Positions 6,935 to 16,805 are shown, counted from the stretch's first letter. The stretch is 64,000 bases of DNA from Thermodesulfatator indicus DSM 15286 (GCF_000217795.1 NC_015681.1:1665244-1729243); one strand, 5' to 3'. Notes: generated by a model from the sequence alone, not told the origin. A program made the numbers and translations.

Positions 6935-7894
6935 AACGCTGGTATTAATTGGGTCTGGTTCGCCTAGGTATTTGCCCTGCCAGAGGTCGCGGTTAAGAAG
7001 GGTTTCTTCTATTAAGCGCAGGGTTTTAGTTTTTTCGCGGGCCCAGCCTGGGGCTACTAGTTCGTCAGGACGGGGGTCTCCGGTGAGGCGCTGAATGACT
7101 ACCCGCCACGGAAGCATGGCCAAGGCCTCACAGACTAGGTCAACATATTCATTTTGGGCCAGCGGCTTGTATTGGCCTTCGCGGTAGAGTTTTTCCATCA
7201 TGGTACCACTAACAACGTAAAGCTCGTGAAACTTAAGGCCGTCTATAGGAAGGCTGGCCAATTTTTCTATGGTTTCAAGCATCTGGGTAGGAGTTTCCCC
7301 TGGTAGGCCAAATATCACATGGGTGCACACCAGAAGGCTTTTTCTTTTAGCTAATTCCAGGGCCTTGACGAAATCTTCGTAAGTGTGACCGCGGTTTATA
7401 AAGGCCAAAGTTTGGTCATGGGCGCTCTGAAGCCCCATTTCAAGCCAGACCATAAGCCCCTTATTTTTGTAAGAAGTGAGGAGTTCTACGACTTCTTTGT
7501 TAACGCAGTCAGGCCTGGTGCCTATGGCTAAACCTACGACGCGTTCGTCAACCAGAGATTCGTCGTAAAGTTTTTTAAGCTTCTCAACCGGGGCGTAAGT
7601 ATTGGAAAAGGCCTGAAAATAGGCGATGAATTTTTTTACTTTGTAACGTTTGGCCAGACGCTCCATGCCGTTAAGCATTTGTTTTTTAACGCTGATTCCT
7701 TTTTGGGCTTCCCCGGTGCCTGAGCCAAGGGCGTTACAATAAATGCAACCGCCAGAAGAGATAGTGCCGTCTCTATTAGGGCAGGTAAGGCCGGCGTCTA
7801 TGGTTACTTTCTGCACCCTTTCGCCAAAGTGCTTGCGCAAAAAGGCATTTAGCGAGTGATAGCGTTTTTGAGCTAAAAGTTTGTTTAGTTTCAT
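6926..7894 (-). CDS. TIGR01212-type radical SAM protein (YhcC-like)
   Basis: About 323 residues. The radical SAM cluster motif is CPNRDGTISSGGCIYC, a CxNRDGxxxxGGCxxC form typical of the YhcC/TIGR01212 family, followed by GSGTGEAQKGI. Later motifs include LEMGLQSAHDQTL and HVIFGLPGET. The physiological substrate of the family is unsettled. The ATG at 7894 (MKLNKLLAQKRYHSLN) is chosen because this is the usual family start and because the upstream open frame runs into a repeat element at 7911-8103. It stands alone, convergent with the PHA_gran_rgn gene. Confidence 0.85.
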   Translation of the reverse strand: MKLNKLLAQKRYHSLNAFLRKHFGERVQKVTIDAGLTCPNRDGTISSGGCIYCNALGSGTGEAQKGISVKKQMLNGMERLAKRYKVKKFIAYFQAFSNTYAPVEKLKKLYDESLVDERVVGLAIGTRPDCVNKEVVELLTSYKNKGLMVWLEMGLQSAHDQTLAFINRGHTYEDFVKALELAKRKSLLVCTHVIFGLPGETPTQMLETIEKLASLPIDGLKFHELYVVSGTMMEKLYREGQYKPLAQNEYVDLVCEALAMLPWRVVIQRLTGDPRPDELVAPGWAREKTKTLRLIEETLLNRDLWQGKYLGEPDPINTSVLS

Positions 7895-7910
7895 CAAAAT
7901 TATTCTAAAG

Positions 7911-8103
7911 GAGACTTCTGCAAAATTCAAAAAGCATAGATTAATCCCACGGCGAAACTTTTGCTCGAGAGAGTTGTTTTGGCTGCTGGGCAGTCTCACG
8001 TGACTATACTAAAACTCTCACTGCGAGTAACCAGACGCGCCCTGCCATTTACCATATTAGTTATAGTGAGCCTGTATGAGCGAAGCTATTTTGTAAAGGT
8101 CTT
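7911..8103. repeat. MITE-like repeat, family A, with IS-type terminal inverted repeats
   Basis: It starts GAGACTTCTGCAAAATTC and ends ATTTTGTAAAGGTCTT, an imperfect inverted repeat close to the ends of the IS at 46055-47277. The interior (CACGGCGAAACTTTTGC, GCTGGGCAGTCTCAC) matches the larger copies at 42056, 58026 and 60010. No open frame of its own is visible. It lies just upstream of the radical SAM gene and may affect its promoter. Confidence 0.5.
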
Positions 8104-8127
8104 ATGAAGTTAGTTTAGCAAAAAAGT

Positions 8128-8991
8128 CTATTTTAAATTGACAAGTAAAGAACCAGTTAAGTTTATGTTTTTTCTTCGTTTGTGTTTAAATCGCAGGAAT
8201 TGTTGGAATTTGTTTGAGACTTCCGTTATAAACTGTTGAGTTCCAATAGCAATACTTTCACTAAAATATTTCATTCTATATCTGAATTTTTGAGGATTAT
8301 CAAATTTTTCTGATTCACCGATTCCGCCTTTGCCGTGAACAAATTCCCGATAAAGTTTGAATTTTTCTTGATCGGACTTGCCAGCATAGGAGGGGAGACC
8401 TAGATCTAGCGATAGAAAATTTTCGCCTGTCCCTCTTCTTGCCCGGTATCCCAGCGAACACCAGCGATAGTCTTCTGGCTTTTCTACTATTCCCGCCCGC
8501 ACTGGGTTCAATTCAATGTAGGCTAGGCAGTTGAGTAGAGCTTCACCGGTTTCGATGATTACGGATTTGAATCTGTCCGCCCAGAAATAACCTTTGCGGT
8601 CAACGCGTTTGTTAAACCAGCGAGAGAAGCGCTGCTTGATGTCTTGTATATAACGGGAAAGGCTGGCTAACCTAGTTCGCCATCTAGCGATTAATTCTTC
8701 GTAGATGAAGACCTTACGTTTGTCGCGGTAGTAAAGCTTGATGCGGCGGATTACTTCTTCGTCGGAAAACTGGTTTTCAGGGAGCATACGGCAGAGTAGG
8801 TGGAAGTGGTTCCCCATGATGGCAAAGCCATAAACTTCAACGAAATAGACTTGCGAGAGCCAGCGAATAAGATTGAGCAGGTGGTCTTTTTCTTCGTTAC
8901 CAAGGACGTCATGACCTGGTAAGGCTGTACGCGAGATGACATGATAAGCCGCTTTTGGATGGTTGGTAAGTAAGCGAGGGATTCTTGGCAT
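8128..8991 (-). CDS. REP-associated tyrosine transposase (Y1_Tnp / IS200-like)
   Basis: About 287 residues from the ATG giving MPRIPRLL. The HUH motif is in GFAIMGNHFHLL. YHVISR near the N terminus, GYFWADRFKS and AYIELNPVRAGIV are typical of the TnpA-REP (RAYT) branch, single-strand HUH nucleases that process REP palindromes. The Tyr nucleophile is probably in the segment around RYIQDIKQRFSRWFNKR, but I cannot fix it. CAGGAGGTTTG precedes the start on the minus strand. Copies of GCCTGTCCC with an adjoining AAAATTT lie just upstream (9007-9071) and even inside the gene (8416-8434), the expected REP context. It appears intact. Confidence 0.85.
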   Translation of the reverse strand: MPRIPRLLTNHPKAAYHVISRTALPGHDVLGNEEKDHLLNLIRWLSQVYFVEVYGFAIMGNHFHLLCRMLPENQFSDEEVIRRIKLYYRDKRKVFIYEELIARWRTRLASLSRYIQDIKQRFSRWFNKRVDRKGYFWADRFKSVIIETGEALLNCLAYIELNPVRAGIVEKPEDYRWCSLGYRARRGTGENFLSLDLGLPSYAGKSDQEKFKLYREFVHGKGGIGESEKFDNPQKFRYRMKYFSESIAIGTQQFITEVSNKFQQFLRFKHKRRKNINLTGSLLVNLK

Positions 8992-9006
8992 ATTCAAACC
9001 TCCTGC

Positions 9007-9071
9007 AAAAATTTTCGCCTGTCCCTTTTATCGGAAGTGTTGGGTTTTGACTTTAAAATTTCGCCTGTCCC
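9007..9071. repeat. Two tandem REP-like motifs beside the RAYT transposase
   Basis: AAAATTTTCGCCTGTCCCTT at 9008-9027 and AAAATTTCGCCTGTCCC at 9055-9071 are near-identical direct copies 47 bp apart, directly upstream of the transposase. The sequence matches the other REP-like sites of the window in reverse complement. Confidence 0.6.
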
Positions 9072-9112
9072 AAGCTCGCCAAGTGGAGCAAAAAATGCTA
9101 AGTTAGCGAGCT

Positions 9113-9952
9113 ATGGAGATAGCAAAACCATACCTTAAAAAAAGTGTGCAACCAGAGTTTAATGAACCAGTCTCTTTTTTGCAGGAACTGGCCTCTTCTT
9201 TAGGTGTTTCAGGGGATTTACAAGAGCTGCGAGAAAATGAAATGTTACTTTCTTTGGCCAGCCTTGTCCTTGAAGTGCGGCTTGATAGTGAAAGTCCGTT
9301 TTTTAAATTTCTAGAGCAACAGCCCTGCCGCGTAAATATCGACAAGCTCGAAAAGAAACACTATCTACTTTCAGGAACGATTAAAGACTTGAGGCTCCTT
9401 TATCAGGAACTTAAAGAACAAAAAGTGGCCAAGGCCCTGCTCATTTTCCTCTGTAATTTTTTCCCCTCTCTTTTTGAAGACCTGTGGCCTAAAAGGGGTC
9501 TGGTGCAGCCACTTGGCATTGAGTTTAGTTTGTTGCCCAAAAAGGAATTTGAGAATTTAGACTTATCTATAAAACTGCGCCACGCCTATTTCCTTTCTAC
9601 CTTTCAGGTAGCTTTCAGAGATCTATCTTATCTTTACGAGCTAGACATAAAACCTGTAATTTTAGAAAAGATGCCTGAAACTTATGTCCTGACTCAAGAA
9701 GAGTCACCGGTTAAGGCTTTAAGTGAAAAATTGTTCAATCTTTTGCAAGAATTCCCTGAAGATGTTTCTTCTCTTTTTTATCCGGTTGTTTACGGGGTTA
9801 AAGGGTTTTTATATCAACCTTTAATTCAATACATGGCCTTTTTGACCCGCTTTTTAGCCGAAGAAAAGCATCCTTTAAGAGAGGCTTCCTTAGAACTTTT
9901 GGCTGAACTCAAAGAAATTTATCCTGAACCTTTTGGACTTATTCCGGTATAA
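9113..9952 (+). CDS. Protein of unknown function
   Basis: A 279-residue, Leu/Glu-rich soluble protein that I do not recognise. It looks all-helical: long amphipathic stretches, no membrane span, no signal peptide, only two cysteines and no catalytic motif. Segments such as KHYLLSGTIKDLRLLYQELKEQ and ASLELLAELKEIYPEP suggest an alpha-solenoid or scaffolding fold. The ATG at 9113 lacks a clear ribosome site. It ends 11 bp before aconitase and is probably in the same transcript. A TorD-like chaperone fold is one possibility for a helical protein of this size, but I see no specific motif for it. Confidence 0.6.
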   Translation: MEIAKPYLKKSVQPEFNEPVSFLQELASSLGVSGDLQELRENEMLLSLASLVLEVRLDSESPFFKFLEQQPCRVNIDKLEKKHYLLSGTIKDLRLLYQELKEQKVAKALLIFLCNFFPSLFEDLWPKRGLVQPLGIEFSLLPKKEFENLDLSIKLRHAYFLSTFQVAFRDLSYLYELDIKPVILEKMPETYVLTQEESPVKALSEKLFNLLQEFPEDVSSLFYPVVYGVKGFLYQPLIQYMAFLTRFLAEEKHPLREASLELLAELKEIYPEPFGLIPV

Positions 9953-9963
9953 AGGAGGCACCT

Positions 9964-11904
9964 ATGGGACTCACCGTAGCGGAAAAACTCATTGAAACTC
10001 ACTTGGTCTCTGGTTCTCTGAAAAGAGGAGAACCAATAGCCATAAAAATAGACCAGACTTTGACCCAGGACGCTACCGGCACCATGGCCTATCTTGAGTT
10101 TGAGGCTATTGGTATTCCCCGGGTAAAGACTGAACTTTCTGTTTCCTACGTGGATCATAATCTTTTGCAAACTGATTTTCGTAATGCCGATGACCACCGC
10201 TTTTTGCAAAGCATAGCCGCCAAGTACGGCCTCTGGTTTTCCAGGCCTGGAAACGGCATCTGCCACCAGGTTCATCTTGAGCGCTTTGCAAGGCCGGGCA
10301 AAACCTTGCTTGGTTCAGATTCCCATACTCCTACTGCCGGTGGCTGTGCCATGCTAGCTATAGGGGCTGGTGGGCTTGATGTGGCTATGGCCATGGCTGG
10401 AAAGCCCTTTCACCTAATAATGCCCCGCATTATAGGGGTTCATCTTACTGGTAAGCTTCCACCCTGGGTTTCGGCAAGAGACGTAGCCCTCTGGATGCTG
10501 CGTAAGCTCACGGTTAAAGGAGGGCTTGGCAAAATTATTGAATACTTTGGCGAGGGGTTATCTTCTCTTTCAGTGCCTGATAGGGCCACTATCGCCAACC
10601 TTGGCACTGAAATGGGTGCTACTACTTCTGTTTTCCCTTCAGACAAAATAACCCTTGCCTGGCTTAAAGCTCAAGGGCGAGACGAAGAATGGCAAGAGCT
10701 TTTAGCTGACCCTGAGGCTAAATACGACGAAATTATTGAGCTTGACTTATCTTCCCTTGAACCACTGGCCGCCTGTCCTTCTTCACCTGATAATGTTAAG
10801 CCGGTAACCGAGCTTGAAGGCCTTCCTGTGGCTCAGGTCATTGTGGGCTCCTGTGCCAATTCTTCTTTGCGGGATTTACTGGTGGTCGCCAAGGCCTTAA
10901 AAGGCAAAAAAGTACATCCTTCGGTTTCTTTTGAGATTAATCCTGGCTCACTTCAGGTGCTTGAAAATCTAGACGTCCTGGGAGCCTTGCAGGACTTAAT
11001 TCATGCCGGAGCGAGAATTCATCAAAGCGGTTGCCTTGGCTGTATTGGCATGGGCCAAGCCCCGGCTACAGGTACTATTTCTTTGCGCACCTTTACCCGC
11101 AATTTCCCCGGCCGTTCGGGTACTAAAAACGATCAGGTTTATCTGGTAAGCCCAGAAGTGGCGGTAGCTGCAGCCTTAACCGGTGAATTTACTGACCCGA
11201 GGAAACTTGGTGCTTATCCAGAAATTGGGCTTCCTGAGCGCTTTATCATAAACGATGCCCTTCTTCTGCCTCCGCTTCCAGAAGAGCAGGCCGCCAAAGT
11301 GGAAATCATAAGAGGCCCTAATATTGTGCCTCTGCCTCAGTTTGAACCCATGCCTGAAGAGTTGCGCTGTCAGGTGTTGTTAAAAGTAGGTGACAATATT
11401 ACTACCGACCACATTATGCCCGCAGGGGCCAAGATTCTTCCTCTGCGCAGCAATCTCCCCGCTATCAGTGAATATGTATTCTCAAATATTGATCCGGAAT
11501 TTGCTAAAAAAGCCCTGGCCTTAAAAGAGCAGGGCAGATGGATAGCCGTAGTAGGTGGTGAGAACTACGGCCAGGGTTCTTCACGTGAGCACGCCGCGCT
11601 TGCCCCAAGATACTTAGGGGTTAGAGCTAAACTGGCCAAAAGCTTTGCCAGAATTCATAAGGCCAACCTTATAAATTTTGGTATTCTTCCAGTTACTTTC
11701 GCTGATCCTGATGATTACGAAAAAATATCCCAGGGAGATGAACTAATCTTTAAAAAGGTAAGACAAGTGCTTTCTGAGGGAAGAGATAGGCTTGAAATTG
11801 AAATTCTCGGTAAAGGAACTATTTACGGAAAGATTGACCTTACCGAAAGAGACAGGCAAATAATCCTAGCTGGCTCTTTATTAAATTTAGCTAAGGAAGG
11901 CTAA
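9964..11904 (+). CDS. Aconitate hydratase, Aquifex-type
   Basis: A 646-residue aconitase, converting citrate and isocitrate in the cytoplasm. The N-terminal half holds GSDSHTPTAGGCAML. The 4Fe-4S ligands are the Cys in VGSCANSS and the pair in GCLGCIG. The C-terminal swivel domain has GDNITTDHIMPAG and GENYGQGSSREHAAL. The length of about 650 residues, shorter than AcnA (about 890), fits the Aquifex-type aconitase family rather than isopropylmalate isomerase, whose two halves are usually separate. AAAGGAGGCACCT precedes the ATG. It points to a citrate-cycle segment, oxidative or reductive; direction cannot be told here. Its stop overlaps the next start (TAATG). Confidence 0.9.
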   Translation: MGLTVAEKLIETHLVSGSLKRGEPIAIKIDQTLTQDATGTMAYLEFEAIGIPRVKTELSVSYVDHNLLQTDFRNADDHRFLQSIAAKYGLWFSRPGNGICHQVHLERFARPGKTLLGSDSHTPTAGGCAMLAIGAGGLDVAMAMAGKPFHLIMPRIIGVHLTGKLPPWVSARDVALWMLRKLTVKGGLGKIIEYFGEGLSSLSVPDRATIANLGTEMGATTSVFPSDKITLAWLKAQGRDEEWQELLADPEAKYDEIIELDLSSLEPLAACPSSPDNVKPVTELEGLPVAQVIVGSCANSSLRDLLVVAKALKGKKVHPSVSFEINPGSLQVLENLDVLGALQDLIHAGARIHQSGCLGCIGMGQAPATGTISLRTFTRNFPGRSGTKNDQVYLVSPEVAVAAALTGEFTDPRKLGAYPEIGLPERFIINDALLLPPLPEEQAAKVEIIRGPNIVPLPQFEPMPEELRCQVLLKVGDNITTDHIMPAGAKILPLRSNLPAISEYVFSNIDPEFAKKALALKEQGRWIAVVGGENYGQGSSREHAALAPRYLGVRAKLAKSFARIHKANLINFGILPVTFADPDDYEKISQGDELIFKKVRQVLSEGRDRLEIEILGKGTIYGKIDLTERDRQIILAGSLLNLAKEG

Positions 11905-14582
11905 TGCGCATTTTAAACAAACTTATAATTTTACTATTTGCTCTCTTTGGTCTTTTTATTGTTTTAGGGAAGCCTTTTGTTTATTACTACACTGATTACC
12001 TGTGGTATCATGATCTGGGTTTTGAACGGGTCTTCTTTCTTAAGTTCTGGCTCCAGAGTTTGCTTTTTTTTGTAATTGGTGGTTTAACAGGCGTTCTTTT
12101 TTACTTAAACGGCTATCTGGTCCATAAAACAGCGGTTAAAACCGGGGCCTTTGCCGATTTCTTTGACCCCAGGTTTCGGATTTGGGTAGGCGAAAAATAT
12201 CGTCTGCTTTTAAAGCTAATTTCTTTGGTTCTGGCCATTATTTTAGGTCTTTCCGCGGCCCCTTTCTGGGAAGAGGCTATCCTTTTTGTAAAGGCAACTC
12301 CTTTCGCCAAAGCTGACCCACTTTTGGGTCTGGATATCTCTTTTTATGTATTTAAGCTCCCCTTTTTGCGCTATTTGGCCAACTTTGGATTTGTTCTCTG
12401 GGTTTTATGTGCTGGCACCGGCTTTTTTCTTTTTCTGGTGCTTGGTCATATCAGAAGCTCCCAGACCAGTAAGCTAGTTCTCACCACGCCTTTCAGGCGA
12501 TATCTGGCCTTGATGCTTGCCCTTTTCTTTTTGCGCTTGGCCTTTGATCTATGGCTTGACAGGGCGGACTTACTTTTTGACGAACGAGGAGTGGTCTTTG
12601 GGGCAGGTTTTACTGAGGCCAAGGTAATGCTACCCGTGCTAAATGCCCTGGTAATAGTTTCTCTGGTCTCAGCGGTATTGGCGGCTATTTTTGTTTTTCG
12701 CCCCCGTAAAGAGATTTTGATTGGCCTGGTCCTGGCTTACGCCGGGCTTTATTTTGTGGGGCTTAAGTTTTTACCTGGCGTAGTTCATAAATACATCGTT
12801 CAACCAAACGAGCTTGAGCGAGAAAAGAAATACCTGGCTTACGAAATAAAAGCTACTAGAGAAGCCTTTGGCCTGGACAAGGTAGATGAACAGGAATTTA
12901 AATTCGGGCCTCCTCTTACCAAAGAAGTTCTAGCCCGCAATCAAGATACCATCAAAAATATAAGGCTTTGGGACCATCAGCCTTTGCTTGAAACTTTCAG
13001 CCAAATTCAAGAAATTCGTACTTATTACAAATTTATTTCTGTAGATAATGACCGCTATAAAATTAATAATGAATTGCGTCAGGTGATGTTATCCGCCCGC
13101 GAACTTTCTTATGAAGATTTACCAAGCCGTTCCTGGATTAATGAACATTTAGTTTATACTCACGGTTATGGTTTGACTTTAGGTGTTGTCAATGAAGTTA
13201 CCGAAGAAGGTTTACCTAAACTGTTGATTAAAGATATCCCGCCGGTTTCAGAGTGTGACTTAGAAGTCAAACAACCTGCCATTTATTTTGGAGAAATTGC
13301 TAACGAATATGTGATTGTGCGCACTAAAGCGAGAGAATTTGATTATCCCGCTGGAGAAGAAAATGTTTACACGACTTATAACGGAACCACGGGAGTAAGT
13401 ATCGGTTCACTTCCCAGAAGGCTCCTTTTTGCTATTCGTTTTGGTTCAAGCAAGATTCTTTTGTCTGGAGACATTACTTCAGAAAGTAAAATTCTTTACC
13501 ATCGTTCCGTTGCTGAACGGGTTCGTAAGGCGGCTCCTTTTATTTTCTTTGATGCTGACCCTTATCTCGTTATTGGTAATGACGGAAGGCTTTTCTGGTT
13601 TGTAGATGGCTATACAGTATCTAATCGTTATCCTTACTCTCGTCGAGTTAAGGGAGTAGGCAATTACGTGAGAAACTCTGTGTTGGCCGTAGTTGATGCC
13701 TACAACGGCAATATTTCTTTCTACTTAAAAGATGCCACCGACCCGATAATTAGAACTTATGCCAAGATTTTTCCGGGCATGTTTAAGCCTATTACCGATT
13801 TGAGAGAAGACTTACGTCGTCATATAAGGTATCCCCATAAATTATTTTTGCTTCAGGCCAAGCTTTTTGGGGCCTATCACATGGAAGATCCGCGGGTTTT
13901 TTATAACCAGGAAGACCTTTGGGAAATACCTAAGAGCCTTCGTGATGAGCGCCGTTATATGAAGCCTTATTACACCATAATGAAGCTTCCTGGTGAGGAT
14001 AAGGCGGAATTTATTTTAATGATACCTTTTAACCCGGCCAAAAAGCACAATTTGGCGGCCTGGATGTGTGTGCGCTGTGATCCTGAAAATTATGGCCAGA
14101 TGCTGGTTTATCGTTTCCCCAAACAAAAACTGGTTTATGGGCCACAGCAGATTGAGAGCCGTATTAACCAGGACCCTGAGATTTCGCGCCAGCTTTCTCT
14201 GTGGGATCAGCGCGGTAGCAGGGTAATCCTTGGAACCCTTCTTATTATTCCCATTGAAGGTAATTTACTTTATGTTCAGCCGCTATATTTGAAGGCGGAG
14301 TCAGGTCAGATTCCAGAGCTTAAACGGGTTATTGTGGCCTATGAGAACGAGATAAAGATGGCGCCTACCCTTGAAGGGGCTTTAAACGCCATATTCGGCG
14401 AGATTGAAAAGAAGCCTAAGGCTACGGCTCAGATGCAAAAGATTCGCCAGGAAATACTTCCTTCTTTAAAGCCTATTTTTGATATTTATCTTCAGGCTGA
14501 AGAGGCCTTAAAGCAGGGTGATCTTGAAAAATTTGGAAGACTCTGGCGCAAACTGGGAGAATTATTGAAGAATAAACCTTAA
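11904..14582 (+). CDS. UPF0182 family membrane protein
   Basis: An 892-residue protein with about seven membrane helices in the first 300 residues, then a large soluble domain that is probably extracytoplasmic. The start (GKPFVYYYTDYLWYHDLGFERVFF) and internal motifs such as LDISFYVFKLPF, FKFGPPLTKEVL and NPAKKHNLAAWM fit the UPF0182 (COG1615) family, whose function is unknown. Length is normal for the family. Its ATG overlaps the aconitase stop, so it is translated with it, though no functional link is known. No terminator is evident; repeat-like DNA follows. Confidence 0.88.
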   Translation: MRILNKLIILLFALFGLFIVLGKPFVYYYTDYLWYHDLGFERVFFLKFWLQSLLFFVIGGLTGVLFYLNGYLVHKTAVKTGAFADFFDPRFRIWVGEKYRLLLKLISLVLAIILGLSAAPFWEEAILFVKATPFAKADPLLGLDISFYVFKLPFLRYLANFGFVLWVLCAGTGFFLFLVLGHIRSSQTSKLVLTTPFRRYLALMLALFFLRLAFDLWLDRADLLFDERGVVFGAGFTEAKVMLPVLNALVIVSLVSAVLAAIFVFRPRKEILIGLVLAYAGLYFVGLKFLPGVVHKYIVQPNELEREKKYLAYEIKATREAFGLDKVDEQEFKFGPPLTKEVLARNQDTIKNIRLWDHQPLLETFSQIQEIRTYYKFISVDNDRYKINNELRQVMLSARELSYEDLPSRSWINEHLVYTHGYGLTLGVVNEVTEEGLPKLLIKDIPPVSECDLEVKQPAIYFGEIANEYVIVRTKAREFDYPAGEENVYTTYNGTTGVSIGSLPRRLLFAIRFGSSKILLSGDITSESKILYHRSVAERVRKAAPFIFFDADPYLVIGNDGRLFWFVDGYTVSNRYPYSRRVKGVGNYVRNSVLAVVDAYNGNISFYLKDATDPIIRTYAKIFPGMFKPITDLREDLRRHIRYPHKLFLLQAKLFGAYHMEDPRVFYNQEDLWEIPKSLRDERRYMKPYYTIMKLPGEDKAEFILMIPFNPAKKHNLAAWMCVRCDPENYGQMLVYRFPKQKLVYGPQQIESRINQDPEISRQLSLWDQRGSRVILGTLLIIPIEGNLLYVQPLYLKAESGQIPELKRVIVAYENEIKMAPTLEGALNAIFGEIEKKPKATAQMQKIRQEILPSLKPIFDIYLQAEEALKQGDLEKFGRLWRKLGELLKNKP

Positions 14583-14585
14583 TCT

Positions 14586-14740
14586 TAGGCGAAGCAGCCT
14601 CCGTGGCGATTTCTAGGACTCCTGCGCCCGCGTTCGGGACAGTGATTACTTTGTCGGCCCTGCGGGCCTTCCCGTAATGACCCGGCTGGGCCACTTAGCT
14701 GCCGCTACTATGGAGGCTTTGTGAAAGCTTTGTCGTGAAA
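14586..14740. repeat. Degenerate GC-rich palindromic repeat
   Basis: This stretch contains GCGAAGCAGCCTCCGTGGCGA and GCGCCCGCGTTCGGGACAG, decayed relatives of the family A interior (GCGAAGCAGTC, GTGGCGAT, CGCTCGGGACA). GGCCCTGCGGGCC is a local palindrome. No gene is seen. Confidence 0.4.
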
Positions 14741-14806
14741 AAATGCACGGATTAATGCAAAGGTTTTATTGTTGTTGCTTTTAAGGCCTTAGATTATATT
14801 AAAATT

Positions 14807-15247
14807 ATGCTGTTATTCTTGGTTTTTCTATTCTTTCTAGGGATAATTGAACCGGTTTTTGCTGTTCAGGTTCACGGTCCTCCCGAAGGCTTTTACTCTC
14901 ATATGCTCGCTCACGTTATTTTTGTGGTAGCTATACTATTTCTTCTTTACTTTTTACGTCAGAATCCTGAAGGAAAAATTCAGCCATGGCGTTATTTCCG
15001 TTGGTCTTTATTCTTTTTTTTGTTGTGGAATTTAGACGCGATGGCTGCCCATTTTTTAAAAAGAGAATTGCCAGAGGAAGCTTTTTATTTGCCAGCTAAT
15101 CCTTTTGAACATGTATTATTAGGCCCATTAAGCTGGAAGAAATGGGCCTTCTATATTACTCATTTAGACCATTTACTTTGTGTTCCTGCTATGTTTTTTC
15201 TAATGCAGAGTTTAAGGCATTTTTATTATACAAAAAGAGACTTATGA
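14807..15247 (+). CDS. His-rich membrane protein paired with a sensor kinase
   Basis: A 146-residue protein with a cleavable-looking signal (residues 1-21, ending VFA) or first helix, then about three more hydrophobic segments. Conserved-looking polar residues sit near the membrane: HGPPEGFYSHMLAH, WNLDAMAAH and HLDHLLC. Such paired His could bind haem or a metal, which is inference. I recall similar proteins next to PAS kinases in delta-proteobacteria but know no named family. Its stop overlaps the kinase start in ATGA, so it is probably the input component of that two-component system. Codon use here and in the next two genes looks more AT-rich than in the nuo genes. Confidence 0.65.
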   Translation: MLLFLVFLFFLGIIEPVFAVQVHGPPEGFYSHMLAHVIFVVAILFLLYFLRQNPEGKIQPWRYFRWSLFFFLLWNLDAMAAHFLKRELPEEAFYLPANPFEHVLLGPLSWKKWAFYITHLDHLLCVPAMFFLMQSLRHFYYTKRDL

Positions 15248-16794
15248 ACTCTCTTCCTTTATACCCTATATATTCCGTAGATTTTTTGGGCTCTTTTTTG
15301 ATGCTTTTGCTCTCTTTTGCTACTTTGGGTTATGCAAGAAGATTAAGGAAAGAACATCCTAAAAGTGTTCTTTTTATTTATCTTTTCGGTTTATCTACCG
15401 CTTTTGTTGCCTTTTCTATTTCTAGAAGCATTGGTCATATGCTTCGTTTTATTTTTATTTATGCTGGAGTAGCTAATTGGTGGAAATCGTTAGCTCCAAT
15501 TTCTGGAAGTTTAAATTCGATCTGTTTTGTAACTATAGCTGCTCTTTCTTTTGTCTATCCTAGTGTTCAGCATGTTATAGCACTTGTTAGATCAGATGCT
15601 GAAAAGTTAAGAAAAGCTAAAGAAGATTTAGAAAGAATTAATCAGGAATTAAGAGAATTACACCAGACATTAGAAGATAAGGTTCGTCAAAGAACTCAAG
15701 AACTTTTGGTTTCTGAGAGTAAATTTAGGCGATTATTTGAATCTTCTGGAGAAGCTATTTTTTTCTGTGATTCACAGGGAAGAATTTCAGATATTAATCC
15801 AAGTGGAGTAGCTTTACTTGGATTTAATGATAAGAATGAACTCATTGGTCAGCCGATGGTGAACTTTTTTGCCGAAAAGAAAGATTGGCAAGAATATGTT
15901 AGAACTACGTGTCAAAGTGGATTTATTAAGGATTTTGAGACTAAATTAATAGCCAAAGATGGCCAAGAAAAATATGTCATTATTACTGCCCATGCTACTA
16001 AAAAATCTAGTGGTTGCAAAATAGGTTTTGAAGGAATAGCGAAAGATATTACTAGCTATCGTAAGATGACTGAAAAATTAATTTATTCAGAGAAAATGGC
16101 TTCACTTGGCCAATTGGCTTCAGGTATCGCACATGAAATTAATACTCCTCTTAATATAATCTTAGGCTATGCCCAAATGCTTAAAAAAGACTTTAAAGAT
16201 AAGCCGGATGTATTTGAAGAATTATCTATAATTGAATCTCAGGCTGAAGTTTGTAAGAAGATAGTGTCTGACTTATTAAGTTTTGCTAGATCTTCTGATA
16301 AATCTTATTCTAAATTGGATATTTCGGTTAATGACTGTATTTTGCAAACAGTTGATATTGTCAAGCATACTTTTGAAAGAGATGGAATAAAATTTTATTT
16401 AGAATTGTCTAAAGATATTCCTTATATTGAAGCTGATCCTGATAAATTGCGTCAGGTTTTTCTTAATTTATTGAATAATAGTAGAGATGCTATTGGTAAT
16501 AATGGTTTGATCTTTATTAAAACTTATCTAGAAGATAAATCTCTTGTTGTAGAATTTGGAGATAATGGTTGTGGTATCTCTCCGGATATTAAAGATAAAA
16601 TTTTTGATCCATTTTTTACGACTAAGCCTCCTAGAAAAGGAACGGGATTAGGTTTATCTGTGTCATATGGCATTATCCAGGAACATAATGGAAAATTTGA
16701 AGTTTATTCTCCTCCAAAAAATCCATATCATCTGAGCTTAGGCTTAAAAACAGTATTTGTTATTACTCTTCCTACTGATGATAAATCTTCTTAA
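15244..16794 (+). CDS. Membrane PAS sensor histidine kinase
   Basis: A 516-residue kinase. About three membrane helices span residues 10-115, then a coiled coil (about 118-155), one PAS domain (about 160-275), a HisKA domain with [19 protein letters not shown], and HATPase_c with the N box [11 protein letters not shown]1 DNGCGIS and G2 GTGLGLS. His in HEINTP is the phosphorylation site. The ATG at 15244 overlaps the preceding gene's stop (ATGA) and is preferred to upstream starts, which would read into that gene. It lies 11 bp before an NtrC-type regulator, its evident partner. The stimulus may be a sulfur species or redox state, judged only from the target genes downstream. Confidence 0.9.
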   Translation: MNSLPLYPIYSVDFLGSFLMLLLSFATLGYARRLRKEHPKSVLFIYLFGLSTAFVAFSISRSIGHMLRFIFIYAGVANWWKSLAPISGSLNSICFVTIAALSFVYPSVQHVIALVRSDAEKLRKAKEDLERINQELRELHQTLEDKVRQRTQELLVSESKFRRLFESSGEAIFFCDSQGRISDINPSGVALLGFNDKNELIGQPMVNFFAEKKDWQEYVRTTCQSGFIKDFETKLIAKDGQEKYVIITAHATKKSSGCKIGFEGIAKDITSYRKMTEKLIYSEKMASLGQLASGIAHEINTPLNIILGYAQMLKKDFKDKPDVFEELSIIESQAEVCKKIVSDLLSFARSSDKSYSKLDISVNDCILQTVDIVKHTFERDGIKFYLELSKDIPYIEADPDKLRQVFLNLLNNSRDAIGNNGLIFIKTYLEDKSLVVEFGDNGCGISPDIKDKIFDPFFTTKPPRKGTGLGLSVSYGIIQEHNGKFEVYSPPKNPYHLSLGLKTVFVITLPTDDKSS

Positions 16795-16805
16795 GGGAGT
16801 TTTTT

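Noticed and set aside
7895-7999. Longer N terminus for the radical SAM protein
   Set aside because: The extra codons lie inside a MITE-like repeat, and MKLNKLLAQKRYHSLN is the normal family start.
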